Part shown: in pieces, positions 17,931 through 26,975 of the stretch
Position numbering within the stretch: position 1 is the stretch's first letter
Layout of the letters: each line of letters begins with the position of its first letter
Source of the DNA: an uncultured Porphyromonadaceae bacterium
Lineage (GTDB): Bacteria > Bacteroidota > Bacteroidia > Bacteroidales > Muribaculaceae
DNA: 64,000 bases
Assembly: GCA_905198125.1 (NCBI GenBank)
Contig: CAJKBH010000008.1
Span: forward strand, 29,129 to 93,128
Direction: 5' to 3'
The notes under the pieces: generated by a model
The model's input: only the letters and a program-made list of their open reading frames with translations
What the model was told of the DNA's origin: nothing
Databases searched by the model: none
Translations under genes and position numbers: made by a program

Positions 17931-17948
17931 GCGGATGCCCTGCATCCG
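17850..17948. repeat. Two further hairpins in the same spacer
   Basis: GAGTGACGAG (17850-17859) pairs with CTCGTCACTC (17875-17884), and CGGATGC-CCT-GCATCCG forms a perfect hairpin at 17932-17948. They resemble modular hairpin repeats elsewhere in this window but differ in sequence. Confidence 0.6.
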
Positions 17949-18204
17949 AATAGTTCTGTGAGTCTGATTTCCTCTAATTCCGTATCATATAACTTACAAA
18001 ACTTGATTTAAGTAGTCTGACGAGGAGCATTAATCACCGCAAACCAAGCAGGAGATAAACATTAATTGCAGATGTTTATCTCCTGTTTTGATTTTTACCT
18101 GTTACTCTTGTCTTTAACATTAATAGGACATTAATAGTTTTAATAGTTTTATACACAAAAGAACATTTTTTGCAAAACATTAAGCGTGATTAAGATTTTA
18201 TTAT

Positions 18205-18212
18205 TATCTTTG
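18205..18212 (+). promoter_or_regulatory. -7 element of structured RNA copy 1
   Basis: TATCTTTG matches TAnnTTTG. The -33 region 19 bases upstream has no TTTG, so this promoter is weaker than those of copies 2 and 3. Confidence 0.55.
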
Positions 18213-18218
18213 TCGCGC

Positions 18219-18517
18219 ATATCGCTTGCAGAAGTCCGAAACGGGCTCGCGGGTGGGTATACAGACATGATGATGCGTTTACCGACGCTCATTCTTGACA
18301 TACGGAAATCTGGAAAATTTCATTATCACTGTCAAGGATGCGGCAACTGTAGACGGCTTGAAGTATGTAGTCAAGTCCTGATTTTTCATAAAAGTCGGGA
18401 TTGTGTGATACATATACGCGTGAGGCCTTCTGCAAGTTGCCCGTTCAACAGTGATGGGCAATTCCAGAGCCTCCGTATGTGGAACGGGTAGCAAGTATAG
18501 ACTCTCACGCATTTTTA
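18219..18517 (+). ncRNA. Structured leader RNA, copy 1 of 3
   Basis: About 300 nt, homologous to 31007-31310 and to the minus strand of 49491-49874. Shared features in order: small hairpin GCG(TTTACCGA)CGC near 18275-18288; hairpin CTTGACA (18294-18300)/TGTCAAG (18330-18336) enclosing GAAAT-loop-ATTTC; conserved single-stranded GCAACTGTAGACG (18343-18355); closing helix GCGTGAG (18418-18424)/CTCACGC (18504-18510) followed by ATTTTTAT; inside it a hairpin with GAGGC/GCCTC and TTGCCC (18437-18442)/GGGCAA (18456-18461); and loop GTTC (18443-18446) able to pair with GAAC in GGAACGGG (18481-18488). It ends 43 nt before the start codon of the BspA-like gene. Best explained as a cis-acting leader with an attenuator; ligand or factor unknown. 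Confidence 0.85.
18504..18517 (+). terminator. Terminator-like 3' end of structured RNA copy 1
   Basis: CTCACGC, the 3' strand of the closing helix (partner GCGTGAG at 18418-18424), followed by ATTTTTAT. It could terminate or be read through into the gene at 18560. Confidence 0.65.
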
Positions 18518-18559
18518 TATTAATGGCCGATACAGGGAGTCCCGGCATAATGACTTGAC

Positions 18560-20770
18560 ATGCATATAAAGACTCTGCTGAGTTCGTTTTGCCTGCTGAT
18601 TGCATCGCAGGCATTGGCTGTGACCATCAATGGACTGAATTACTCACTTTCTGGAACAGAAGCCACCGTAACAGGTGCTGCCGACAAGAACAGCACCAAA
18701 ATCGTAATACCCGCCACCGTAGAGTACAAGGGGAAAACATATAACGTCACCGTTATCGGCAAAAACGCATTCCTCACCTGCACCAAACTGGAGGATCTCG
18801 TGATTGAGGACAGCGACACCCCGATAGCGGGCGTGTGGTATACCAATAGCAGCGGCTGGCTGGTGCAAAGCATCCCGTTCCAGAATTCACCTCTGAAAAA
18901 TATATATCTTGGACGGAACACGTCGGTACATATCAACGATAATATTTACGACAATCTTCCACTTAACAATGCCGGAAATCTTGTAAATGTAACTGTCGCC
19001 GGCGGCACGACCCAGATTAACACTCTGACCTTCAACTCCGTCGATATGGAATCCGTCACCATCGGAGGCTCAGTCGAGAACGTCTATACCAAAACGTTCA
19101 CGGGTCAGAAAAACTTGAGGAAAGTAGTGTTAAGTTCCGGAACCTCCGCAATTAATTTTGTGGATGGTGACGCTTTCCCGGATTCTCCTCTCGACAGTGT
19201 GATTGTACATCGGGCTACATTTCTGGCATCACCCACTTCGAATGCAAAAGGATTCTATAATAACAAGAATGTCAAAAACGTAATCTGCGGGATGCCGTCC
19301 ATAGCGAAATACCAATTCTATTGCCCGAATATCGAAACACTTAGGATATTGCCCACATGTACGGAGGTTGCAACCCAGACCGCCGGACCCTGGACCCTGA
19401 AGAAGCTCTTCATTGACGATAGCGATCAGGAGTTAACAATGGACATGTCCACTAATGGCAACGTGTTGGATAGCATTTATATAGGGCGATCTGTACCGGG
19501 AATCAATCGAAAGTATTTGTCAAAAAAACTGGAAACAGGTCCCTTGTTGGTCAATATTCCCAATTATTTATGTAGCGGCCATTCCGAAATAGAATCGGTT
19601 ACGCTCCATAAGAATGTCCGGACTTTAGGAGAGAGAGCCTTTTATGACTGTAAAAACCTGACCACTATCCATTTGCCGGATGGCATAACAACAATAGGAA
19701 AAGAGGCTTTCTGCGGTTGTGCCGAACTGACCTCCATAAATATTCCTTCAAGCCTGGAAGCAATCCCGGAGGCAATGCTGAAGAATTGCAAGAAATTAAA
19801 CGGGGTCCTGACAATCCCGGAACATATCAAGAAGATAGGAGATTATGCTTTTGAAAGTTGCGGATATCAAAAGCTGATAGTCACGGATAGCCCGGATCCT
19901 CTTGAGTTCGGTTCGGGGTCACCTCTTTACGGAACTAATCTGGAATATCTGTATATGGGCAGACAACCGGCAAGAACGGAAAGGGGATCCTATTTGCTTT
20001 CGGGCAACATTGACACTCTGGAACTTGGGTCAAATGTCACATCGATAATATCGAATTTCGGAATAGGGAACGGAAATACAAAACATCTGATACTGTCTGA
20101 AAACATAAAGACTCTGACACATTCTATGTTCACATCCTGCTCTAAGCTGGAAACGATAAGATGCAAATCGGAAATTCCGGCTTCCACGGTCGGAAAGGAT
20201 GACCCCTCCATATCATCAGACAATTACAAAAATGTAATCGTTACCGTACCCGTTGGAACTAAGAAAACATATCAGGCAGACATAATATGGGGCAAATTCA
20301 AACATATCCGAAGTGACGAATACATTGTCAGAGTCAGATATAATTCCGATGGCGGGACTGTCACGCTTAACGGACAGGACTTAGAAGAATTGCGTCTTGC
20401 AGAAGGGGAGCCGCTTAAGGTCGAGGCTATACCGGCCGGAGGTTATGTTCTGGATTCATTCATGGTTGACGGCAATAAGGTTGATACGGACGATTCTACA
20501 TACGAGATTCCGGAAATCGATAATGACACGGACATCGATGTCGCGTTCATTCCTGACGCCAACACCGGAATAAAACATGAATCATGCGACAGGATAAAGA
20601 TAAGCGTATCGTCCGGAACTCTTAAAGTGGACGCAGGAGAGACCGACTGCATGTTGTTCGACATAAACGGCAATGAGGTCTACCGCGGTTCAGGCTCGTT
20701 CTCGGTTATTTTACAACAAGGCGTATATATCATCAAGACTCGGAATGACAGTCTGAAAGTCATAATCTAA
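18560..20770 (+). CDS. Secreted BspA-like leucine-rich repeat protein
   Basis: Predicted surface or extracellular protein, 736 residues, with a signal peptide (MHIKTLLSSFCLLIASQALA). The middle carries BspA/LRR_5-type repeats, for example VTLHKNVRTLGERAFYDC, IHLPDGITTIGKEAFCGC and LTIPEHIKKIGDYAFESC (about 345-440), the fold used by Bacteroidetes and Treponema proteins for host or cell adhesion. Residues about 590-660 resemble an InlB-type beta repeat (YNSDGGTVTLNG then AIPAGGYVLDSFMVDG). The end (MLFDINGNEVYRG then LQQGVYIIKTRNDSLKVII) is a short C-terminal domain like type IX secretion tails. DNA here is visibly AT-richer than the flanking housekeeping genes, suggesting accessory origin. 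It is the first gene after structured RNA copy 1. Confidence 0.85.
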   Translation: MHIKTLLSSFCLLIASQALAVTINGLNYSLSGTEATVTGAADKNSTKIVIPATVEYKGKTYNVTVIGKNAFLTCTKLEDLVIEDSDTPIAGVWYTNSSGWLVQSIPFQNSPLKNIYLGRNTSVHINDNIYDNLPLNNAGNLVNVTVAGGTTQINTLTFNSVDMESVTIGGSVENVYTKTFTGQKNLRKVVLSSGTSAINFVDGDAFPDSPLDSVIVHRATFLASPTSNAKGFYNNKNVKNVICGMPSIAKYQFYCPNIETLRILPTCTEVATQTAGPWTLKKLFIDDSDQELTMDMSTNGNVLDSIYIGRSVPGINRKYLSKKLETGPLLVNIPNYLCSGHSEIESVTLHKNVRTLGERAFYDCKNLTTIHLPDGITTIGKEAFCGCAELTSINIPSSLEAIPEAMLKNCKKLNGVLTIPEHIKKIGDYAFESCGYQKLIVTDSPDPLEFGSGSPLYGTNLEYLYMGRQPARTERGSYLLSGNIDTLELGSNVTSIISNFGIGNGNTKHLILSENIKTLTHSMFTSCSKLETIRCKSEIPASTVGKDDPSISSDNYKNVIVTVPVGTKKTYQADIIWGKFKHIRSDEYIVRVRYNSDGGTVTLNGQDLEELRLAEGEPLKVEAIPAGGYVLDSFMVDGNKVDTDDSTYEIPEIDNDTDIDVAFIPDANTGIKHESCDRIKISVSSGTLKVDAGETDCMLFDINGNEVYRGSGSFSVILQQGVYIIKTRNDSLKVII

Positions 20771-20800
20771 ATAGCCTCAATACACAACATAACAACTAAA

Positions 20801-21280
20801 ATGAAAACCAGATTTAATACCTTTATGGCGGGAATCGGGCTGTCAATCCTATTGGCATTCGTGCCGATTACTGCCGCAGCCGGCTCCGGAAGACTTGCAA
20901 TTACTACAACCGACGAGAAAGTGACGTATTTTGAGTTGGCATCTTCCCCTCAGATTACATTTACCGCCAACGAAATGGCAGTAGTGACAGAAAGCGGGGG
21001 CGAAATCAGATTTTCGCTGGCGAATCTGAAAAACTATGTATTCGAAAACGCCGAATCTGGCCTGTCAGATATTGGCGTCGATAACGGGCAGGTCAGGATA
21101 TCGGTAGTGGGACGGACGCTGACATCTTCAGCAAGCGATGTCAACATATATTCCTTGACAGGGCATCGGGTATTGACATCGACCGCCTCGGCAGGAACGC
21201 CTGTTTCACTTGAATCCCTGCTTCCCGGGGTATATGTGGTCAACACGGGTGGGTCATCCTTTAAAATCGCGCTGAAATGA
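20801..21280 (+). CDS. Small secreted protein, essentially signal peptide plus sorting-like tail
   Basis: The 159-residue product begins with a signal peptide (about residues 1-28, ending PITAAAG) and ends with a C-terminal domain like those of its large neighbours (VNIYSLTGHRVL then LLPGVYVVNTGGSSFKIALK). The short middle part (ITTTDEKVTYFELASSPQITF and ENEMAVVTES-like text) resembles a segment often found before such tails. It has no catalytic domain. It lies 30 bases after the BspA-like gene and overlaps the next gene by four bases, so it belongs to the same operon. It could be a minimal type IX cargo or an accessory subunit; function unknown. Confidence 0.75.
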   Translation: MKTRFNTFMAGIGLSILLAFVPITAAAGSGRLAITTTDEKVTYFELASSPQITFTANEMAVVTESGGEIRFSLANLKNYVFENAESGLSDIGVDNGQVRISVVGRTLTSSASDVNIYSLTGHRVLTSTASAGTPVSLESLLPGVYVVNTGGSSFKIALK

Positions 21281-23229
21281 AACAGATACACCTCATATTG
21301 CTTACGTTATGCATCTTTCTCTGCACTGATGCAACGGCCAATCCACTATATATTTATAGTTCGAGCCGTGGAGTGATTGCCTTGAACACCAATGAGATCG
21401 ATTCCATCAATTATATCCCGGCAACCGAAGATTCCCCGGCGTTACAGGAGTTTTTCACTGCGGACAATTCCTATTCCATTCCGGTGGAAGAAATTGACTC
21501 GGTTGGATTCAGGACACCGGCAAACGAGATGGTTCCCGATGTAGACCGGACGTCGGACCTTTCCGATTACGTGGTATCTGCCGACATGCTGACATTATAT
21601 CTTGACAGAAAGACCCCTGTTGACGTGTTGCCCGGAATAGGACAGACTATTTTCGTGGCGGCCGATAGTGTCAAAATGACTTTACCGTTCGCAGGACGCG
21701 TAAATTCGGTCAATAATGTTGAAAACGCGATAGCCGTGGAATGCGATCCCGTGGAACTGACCGAGATATTCAAGACCTATTATGGAGTCTCCGGAGACGA
21801 TGATACCCCTTACTTCGGTCCGGACCGGGAACGCAGATCTACTTACCACCGAGGATCCGGTGTTTTCACTCCGAGTCCTATCTCCCTTAACTGGGTGAAT
21901 CAGGGATTGACATACGAGTTCAACGATGATTCACCTTTCAGCCTTGGCGGGTATGCAGGATGGACTACAACGATCTCACCTAAGTTCAGATACAGTGGTT
22001 ATACAATCATTACTCCGTATCATGGTGTCAATGTCGGCGTCACCGTTATTTCCGATGTGGATTTTGAGGACGTCATAAAGTTTAATGGTTCTATCCAATT
22101 CGGTAACGACCTGAAATTGTTCGGTGCAAAAAAGTCAATTCCCAATGCTCTTATCGATTTATATTTTGAAATAGGAATCACGGGATCGGTTTCTGCTTCC
22201 GTGGCGATGGACCATACTTTTGTCAACAATTATCGCCATGTATTTCATTTTGACTGGTCCAGCAAGGATAAAAGCAGCACAGTGAATCCAGTATGTTCGT
22301 TGATGAAAACAGGCGAAAGCAATAAGGGTCGCTGGGCTATTGACGGAAGTGTTTCCGGCGGAGTCTACGTTGAACTGGGAGTTGCGTTTATCTGCACGTC
22401 AAGTCTTGATATATGCAAGGCAGACGTCCGGTTTGAAAAAGGTTTACAGGCTCAGGGAAACTGGGTACCTTCTATCAGTGAATCCAAGGATGCCATGAAT
22501 TCCTCCGATTATTACCACCGCGTAGAGAATTGTAAGGTACAAAAGGGAATATACACATCCGGAGCGGCTGAAATTCATCTGTTCGGATGGAGTAAAAAGT
22601 ATGACAAGCTCTTTTTTGAGCAGGCCAATACATTCGAACCATTCGAGGAGACCGCTTTTGTACCCAAATTCTCAAATGTAAAAGCTGAAAAATCCGGCTC
22701 TATGGCTAATGCTACCGCCACGGTCTCAGGGTCAACATACCCATGTGGTGTCGGGATGGCAATAACCAACAATAATGACAAGTCGGTTAAAACCGATTAC
22801 AATTTTCAAGATTATGTAGGGCCATCCTCAACCTTATCCGCTAATTTTACCGGACTGCCGGAATGGGGTAATTTCAAGGTCCGTCCTGTGGTAAATTCAA
22901 TGGGTGTGGAAATGGTGGCGGACCCGGTCTTTGACATTGTTGAAATCCCCATTTTCGGAACTTACACATGTATCTGGAACACGACACCGCCGAATGCCAA
23001 GTTGCTGTCTATGGTATTGTATGAAGACTATACGTTATCCCAGACATACTATTATGCCAATAGAGGCGAAACAGTGACGTATGACTCTTATTTTGCCTGG
23101 GAAGATGATTATTTAATCATCTATAAGGATAATGGAGACACACAGATATGGCATATCGATGAATTGACGGAACGATCATTGGTAATCAGTCAATCCGACG
23201 GATTTACATACAATCTGAGGCGTCAATAA
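21277..23229 (+). CDS. Large secreted protein of unknown function
   Basis: The 650-residue product has a signal peptide (MKQIHLILLTLCIFLCTDATA) followed by LYIYSSSRGVIALNTNEIDSI, a segment similar in style to the start of the preceding small protein (a strand pattern ending in a DSI/DSVGF motif occurs twice, near residues 42-47 and 74-78). The rest is rich in Thr, Ser, Asn and aromatic residues and appears all-beta; no catalytic motif or lipobox was recognised. It ends with a beta-rich lipocalin-like stretch (TYTCIWNTTPPNAKLLSMVL onward). Its ATG overlaps the stop codon of the upstream gene. Composition is AT-rich like the rest of this operon. A bidirectional terminator follows. Confidence 0.75.
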   Translation: MKQIHLILLTLCIFLCTDATANPLYIYSSSRGVIALNTNEIDSINYIPATEDSPALQEFFTADNSYSIPVEEIDSVGFRTPANEMVPDVDRTSDLSDYVVSADMLTLYLDRKTPVDVLPGIGQTIFVAADSVKMTLPFAGRVNSVNNVENAIAVECDPVELTEIFKTYYGVSGDDDTPYFGPDRERRSTYHRGSGVFTPSPISLNWVNQGLTYEFNDDSPFSLGGYAGWTTTISPKFRYSGYTIITPYHGVNVGVTVISDVDFEDVIKFNGSIQFGNDLKLFGAKKSIPNALIDLYFEIGITGSVSASVAMDHTFVNNYRHVFHFDWSSKDKSSTVNPVCSLMKTGESNKGRWAIDGSVSGGVYVELGVAFICTSSLDICKADVRFEKGLQAQGNWVPSISESKDAMNSSDYYHRVENCKVQKGIYTSGAAEIHLFGWSKKYDKLFFEQANTFEPFEETAFVPKFSNVKAEKSGSMANATATVSGSTYPCGVGMAITNNNDKSVKTDYNFQDYVGPSSTLSANFTGLPEWGNFKVRPVVNSMGVEMVADPVFDIVEIPIFGTYTCIWNTTPPNAKLLSMVLYEDYTLSQTYYYANRGETVTYDSYFAWEDDYLIIYKDNGDTQIWHIDELTERSLVISQSDGFTYNLRRQ

Positions 23230-23286
23230 TATAGATTTTCATATATAATAAAAGCGGACTTATATAAAACCTACCTATATAAAAAA

Positions 23287-23320
23287 GCGGGCCGGCATCG
23301 GATGATGTCGGCCCGGTTTT
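23287..23320. terminator. Bidirectional terminator between convergent genes
   Basis: GGGCCGGCATC pairs with GATGTCGGCCC around GGAT. The plus strand continues with GGTTTT and the minus strand with GCTTTTTT, so it can end both the secreted-protein operon and pnp. Confidence 0.85.
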
Positions 23321-23340
23321 ATGGGGTTGCGGGGAGGGGG

Positions 23341-25665
23341 TTAATCCTCGTTGTTGTTCTTGTCGCGGGGTGTGAAGGTGCGCTGGGGACGGGGTCCGCG
23401 GTCGTTGCGGGGTCCACGGTCACCACGGTCGCCGCGGGGTGCGCGGTCGCCGTTGCGCTGCGGGCGGGGTCCGCGGTCGCCGCCTTCGCGACGGGGACGT
23501 GCCTCGCGCTCAACATAACCTTCGGGCTTCGGAGTCAGTACGCGGGTCGACAGACGGTATTTGCCGGTCTTCTTGTCGATCTCTATCAGCTTCACCTGGA
23601 TCTTGTCGCCTTCCTTCAGGCCGCTGTTCTCCATCGAGTCAAGACGGTCCCACGAAATCTCGGAGATATGCAGCAGTCCGTCGCGGCCGGGCATAAACTC
23701 AACGAACGCTCCGAAGTCGAGGATGGAACGTACGGTTCCGTCGTAAACCTCGCCCTCCTCGGGCTGTGCCACGATGGCCTTGATCTTGGCAAGGGCGGCG
23801 TCGATGCTGGCCTTGTCCTTCGAGGCAATCTCCACATGGCCCAGGCCGGTGTTCTCGTCCTCGTCGATGCTGATGGTGGTGCCGGTCTCCTCCTGGATGC
23901 CCTGGATCACCTTACCCTGCGGGCCGATAACGGCACCGATCATCTCCTTCGGTATATCCAGAGTGACCAGACGCGGTACGTGAGGCTTGTAGTCCTCGCG
24001 GGCCTCGGGGATGGTGTCGTGGATTATGTTGAGGATGTGCATACGGCCGTCGCGTGCCTGGTTCAGTGCCTTCTCCAGCACCTCGTAGCTCAGTCCGTCG
24101 CACTTGATATCCATCTGGGTGGCGGTGATACCCTTCTCGGTGCCGGTCACCTTGAAGTCCATGTCGCCGAGGTGGTCCTCGTCACCGAGGATGTCGCTCA
24201 GGATGGCATACTTCACGTTGCCGGGATCGGAGATCAGACCCATCGCCACGCCGGCTACGGGACGCTTCATCTTGACGCCGGCGTCGAGCAGCGACAGCGT
24301 GCCGCCGCACACGGTGGCCATTGACGAGCTGCCGTTAGACTCCAGGATATCGCTGACGATGCGGCATGTGTAGGGGAAGTTGTCGGGGAACATGCGCTTC
24401 AGGGCGCGGTGTGCCAGGTTGCCGTGACCTATCTCACGACGTCCCACGCCACGCTGTGCCTTGGCCTCGCCTGTGGAGAAGGGCGGGAAGTTATAGTGCA
24501 GCAGGAAACGCTCCTTGCTCTGGTCCAGCACATTGTCCACAATCTTCTCGTCGAGCGTGGTGCCGAGGGTGGTCGTCACCAGGGCCTGGGTCTCGCCACG
24601 GGTGAAGATGGCGGCTCCGTGAGGGCCGGGCAGATAGTCCACTTCGCACCAGATGGGACGGATCTCGTCGGTCTTGCGGCCGTCGAGACGGATGCCCTCG
24701 TCCAGCACGCAGCGGCGCATTGCCTCCTTCTCCACGTCGTGGTAGTAACGCTTCACCATTGCGATGCGCTGATCCTCGTTGTAGAGGGCCAGCTGCTCCT
24801 CGGTCATCTCGGGGAGGTTGGCGATGTACTCGTCGCGGATGGCGTCGAACGAGTCCATGCGCCAGTGCTTGTCGGCGCTGCCTGTCTTGGCGATGGCGTA
24901 TGCCTTGTCGTAGCACTTCTCGCGAACGTCGGCGCGCAGTGCCTCGTCGTTTATTTCGTGGTTGTATTCGCGCTTGGTCTCCTTGCCGGCCTCTTTCTCC
25001 AGCTCCATCACCACCTTGCACTGCTTCTTGATCTCCTCGTGAGCCACCTTCAGCGCTTCGAGCAGCTCGGCCTCGCTGGCCTCGTCAAGCTCGCCCTCCA
25101 CCATCATGATGTTGTCGTAGGTGGCGCCCACCATCAGCTCGATGTCTGACTTGGCTATCTGGTCGAATGTGGGATCAATCACCCATTCGCCGTCAACGCG
25201 GGCCACACGCACCTCGGAGATAGGGCCGTTGAAGGGGATGTCGCTCACAGCCAGGGCTGCCGATGCGGCCAGACCTGCCAGTGCGTCGGGAGCGTCGTTC
25301 TCGTCGGCCGAGAACAGCGTCACGTTCACAAACGTCTCTGCATGATAGTTGTCGGGGAAAAGAGGACGCAGCACGCGGTCTACAAGACGGGAAGTCAGAA
25401 TCTCGTAGTCGTTGCTACGGCCTTCCCTCTTAAGGAATCCACCGGGATAACGTCCGATGGATGCGTATTTTTCTTTGTACTCTACAGTCAGGGGCATGAA
25501 GTCCACGCCCTCGCCGGCCTCGCGGGCCGAACATACGGTTGCAAGCAACATCGTGTTGCCCATGCGCAACTCTACAGCACCGTCGGCCTGCTTGGCCAGC
25601 TTCCCGGTCTCCAGCGTGATCTCACGTCCGTCGGGCAGCTTGATGCTCTTCTTGATTGGATTCAT
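23341..25665 (-). CDS. pnp: Polyribonucleotide nucleotidyltransferase (PNPase)
   Basis: Phosphorolytic 3'-5' exoribonuclease for mRNA turnover, active as a trimer in the cytoplasm. The 774-residue product carries two RNase PH-like domains (with GRYPGGFLKREGRSNDYEILTSR compressed around residues 75-97 and the second-core FPPFSTGEAKAQRGVGRREIGHG), the helical linker, a KH domain (AVIGPQGKVIQGIQEETGT) and an S1 domain (EEGEVYDGTVRSILDFGAFVE). Beyond S1 there is an arginine/glycine/proline-rich tail (GDRAPRGDRGDRGPRNDRG) of about 50 residues absent from E. coli PNPase, probably a disordered RNA-binding tail. It stands alone on the minus strand. Confidence 0.97.
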   Translation of the reverse strand: MNPIKKSIKLPDGREITLETGKLAKQADGAVELRMGNTMLLATVCSAREAGEGVDFMPLTVEYKEKYASIGRYPGGFLKREGRSNDYEILTSRLVDRVLRPLFPDNYHAETFVNVTLFSADENDAPDALAGLAASAALAVSDIPFNGPISEVRVARVDGEWVIDPTFDQIAKSDIELMVGATYDNIMMVEGELDEASEAELLEALKVAHEEIKKQCKVVMELEKEAGKETKREYNHEINDEALRADVREKCYDKAYAIAKTGSADKHWRMDSFDAIRDEYIANLPEMTEEQLALYNEDQRIAMVKRYYHDVEKEAMRRCVLDEGIRLDGRKTDEIRPIWCEVDYLPGPHGAAIFTRGETQALVTTTLGTTLDEKIVDNVLDQSKERFLLHYNFPPFSTGEAKAQRGVGRREIGHGNLAHRALKRMFPDNFPYTCRIVSDILESNGSSSMATVCGGTLSLLDAGVKMKRPVAGVAMGLISDPGNVKYAILSDILGDEDHLGDMDFKVTGTEKGITATQMDIKCDGLSYEVLEKALNQARDGRMHILNIIHDTIPEAREDYKPHVPRLVTLDIPKEMIGAVIGPQGKVIQGIQEETGTTISIDEDENTGLGHVEIASKDKASIDAALAKIKAIVAQPEEGEVYDGTVRSILDFGAFVEFMPGRDGLLHISEISWDRLDSMENSGLKEGDKIQVKLIEIDKKTGKYRLSTRVLTPKPEGYVEREARPRREGGDRGPRPQRNGDRAPRGDRGDRGPRNDRGPRPQRTFTPRDKNNNED

Positions 25666-25816
25666 AAATCTTTATTGTTTCGCTATTCGTTAATCTCGTC
25701 GGAACACTACGCGGCAAGTCCGCGTTAGTTCGTTGAATCTTACACATTTCGTGCCAACCTGCTACATTTTGTGCAAAACTCCGCAAAGTTAACAAAAATT
25801 CCTTATTTTCGCAAAC

Positions 25817-25848
25817 TTTGGTTTTTTATCGGATTTATGCTAACTTTG
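25817..25848 (+). promoter_or_regulatory. Promoter of the DUF4369 lipoprotein operon
   Basis: TTTG at 25817-25820, a 20-base spacer and TAACTTTG at 25841-25848; predicted start near 25854, about 35 nt before the ATG. Confidence 0.85.
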
Positions 25849-25887
25849 TGGTGACTAACCAAAATTGGCATTTATTCCCGAATAACA

Positions 25888-26973
25888 ATGAAAACAAGAT
25901 ACATCATGGCGGCCGCCGGCATTGCGTTGCTGATGACGGCGTGCGACAACAATCCGAAGTTCAAGGTAGAAGGCGAGGTTTACGGAGGCGAGGGCAAGAC
26001 CCTGATTCTGGCCAAGCCGGACTTCGCGGGCCGGTGGACCGTGCTCGATTCGGTCCGAGTGGGCAAAAACGGTGACTTCTCGCTGAAATACGAGGCTCCG
26101 GCCAGCCCGGAGATCTACCGTCTGACCCTGGGCGAAAACTCCATTTACTTTCCCGTCGACTCAGTGGAGACCGTGCGCATCGAGACCAGCGCCGACAAAT
26201 ACGGCAACGACTTCAAGCTGTCGGGCACTCCGCAGGCCGAACGCCTCGACGCCTTCGAGAAGGAGGTGATGAAGTTCGCGGCTTCCTCCCAACAGGACGC
26301 CGAGGGCTTCAAGCGTCAGATTTATTCCAAATACATCATGGACAGCCAGGGTTCCATCCTGAGCTATTACGTGCTGACCAAGATAGTGGGCGACAAACCG
26401 CTGTTCGACGCCGCCGACCATGACGACGCCAAATATTACGCCGCCGTGGCCACCCAGTTCGAGCAGTACCGCCCGAACGACCCCCACGGCAAGATGGTGC
26501 GCGACGCCGCCCTGAACGCCCTGAAGCAGCGCAACACCGCCCAGGGCAAGCGCAAGGTGATAAGCGCGCCGGAACTCAAGGTGCTGGACATCGAGCTGCC
26601 GAACGAGAAGGAGCAGAACGTGAAGCTTTCGGACCTGGTGGGCAAAGGGAAGCCCGTGGTGGTGGTGTTCGCCATGATGAACATGGAGGAATCGCCGGCG
26701 TTCAACCGCGAGCTGGCGCAGATATATCAGCGCAAGGGGGGCGCGGTGCAGTTCTATCACATCAGCTTCGACGCCGATCAGTACGCATGGCGCGAGGCCG
26801 CGCGCAACCTGCCCTGGATCACTGTGGTGGATCCCACCGGCGCCCACTCCAACTCCCTGCGCGACTACAACGTGGGCCAGCTCCCCGCGTTCTTCATCTA
26901 TGACGCCGCCGGCGACCTGCGCGACCGTGCACAGACCCTCGACGAGCTGAACACGAAATTAGCATCCTATTGA
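25888..26973 (+). CDS. Lipoprotein with DUF4369 and thioredoxin-like domain lacking CXXC
   Basis: Predicted envelope lipoprotein (lipobox MTAC, Cys at about residue 19) of 361 residues. The N-terminal half (residues 25-115: VEGEVYGGEGKTLILAKPD) matches DUF4369; the C-terminal third resembles the thioredoxin/AhpC-TSA fold (VLDIELPNEKEQNVKLSDLVGKGKPVVVVFAMMN, then FYHISFDADQYAWREAARNLPW and YNVGQLPAFFIYDAAGDL with the cis-Pro loop). Where redox-active relatives have WCxxC, this protein reads FAMMNMEESPAF, without cysteines, so it should not be a disulfide oxidoreductase. Relatives in Bacteroidetes belong to the TlpA-like group. The next gene starts three bases after its stop. Confidence 0.85.
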   Translation: MKTRYIMAAAGIALLMTACDNNPKFKVEGEVYGGEGKTLILAKPDFAGRWTVLDSVRVGKNGDFSLKYEAPASPEIYRLTLGENSIYFPVDSVETVRIETSADKYGNDFKLSGTPQAERLDAFEKEVMKFAASSQQDAEGFKRQIYSKYIMDSQGSILSYYVLTKIVGDKPLFDAADHDDAKYYAAVATQFEQYRPNDPHGKMVRDAALNALKQRNTAQGKRKVISAPELKVLDIELPNEKEQNVKLSDLVGKGKPVVVVFAMMNMEESPAFNRELAQIYQRKGGAVQFYHISFDADQYAWREAARNLPWITVVDPTGAHSNSLRDYNVGQLPAFFIYDAAGDLRDRAQTLDELNTKLASY

Positions 26974-26975
26974 TC

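Noticed and set aside
17566..17961. 131-residue frame in the 17.5-18 kb spacer
   Set aside because: It translates inverted repeats and has cysteine/arginine-rich composition unlike neighbouring proteins.
18186..18491. 101-residue frame and opposite 111-residue frame within RNA copy 1
   Set aside because: The DNA is better explained by the structured RNA; the frames are not preserved in the homologous copies 2 and 3.
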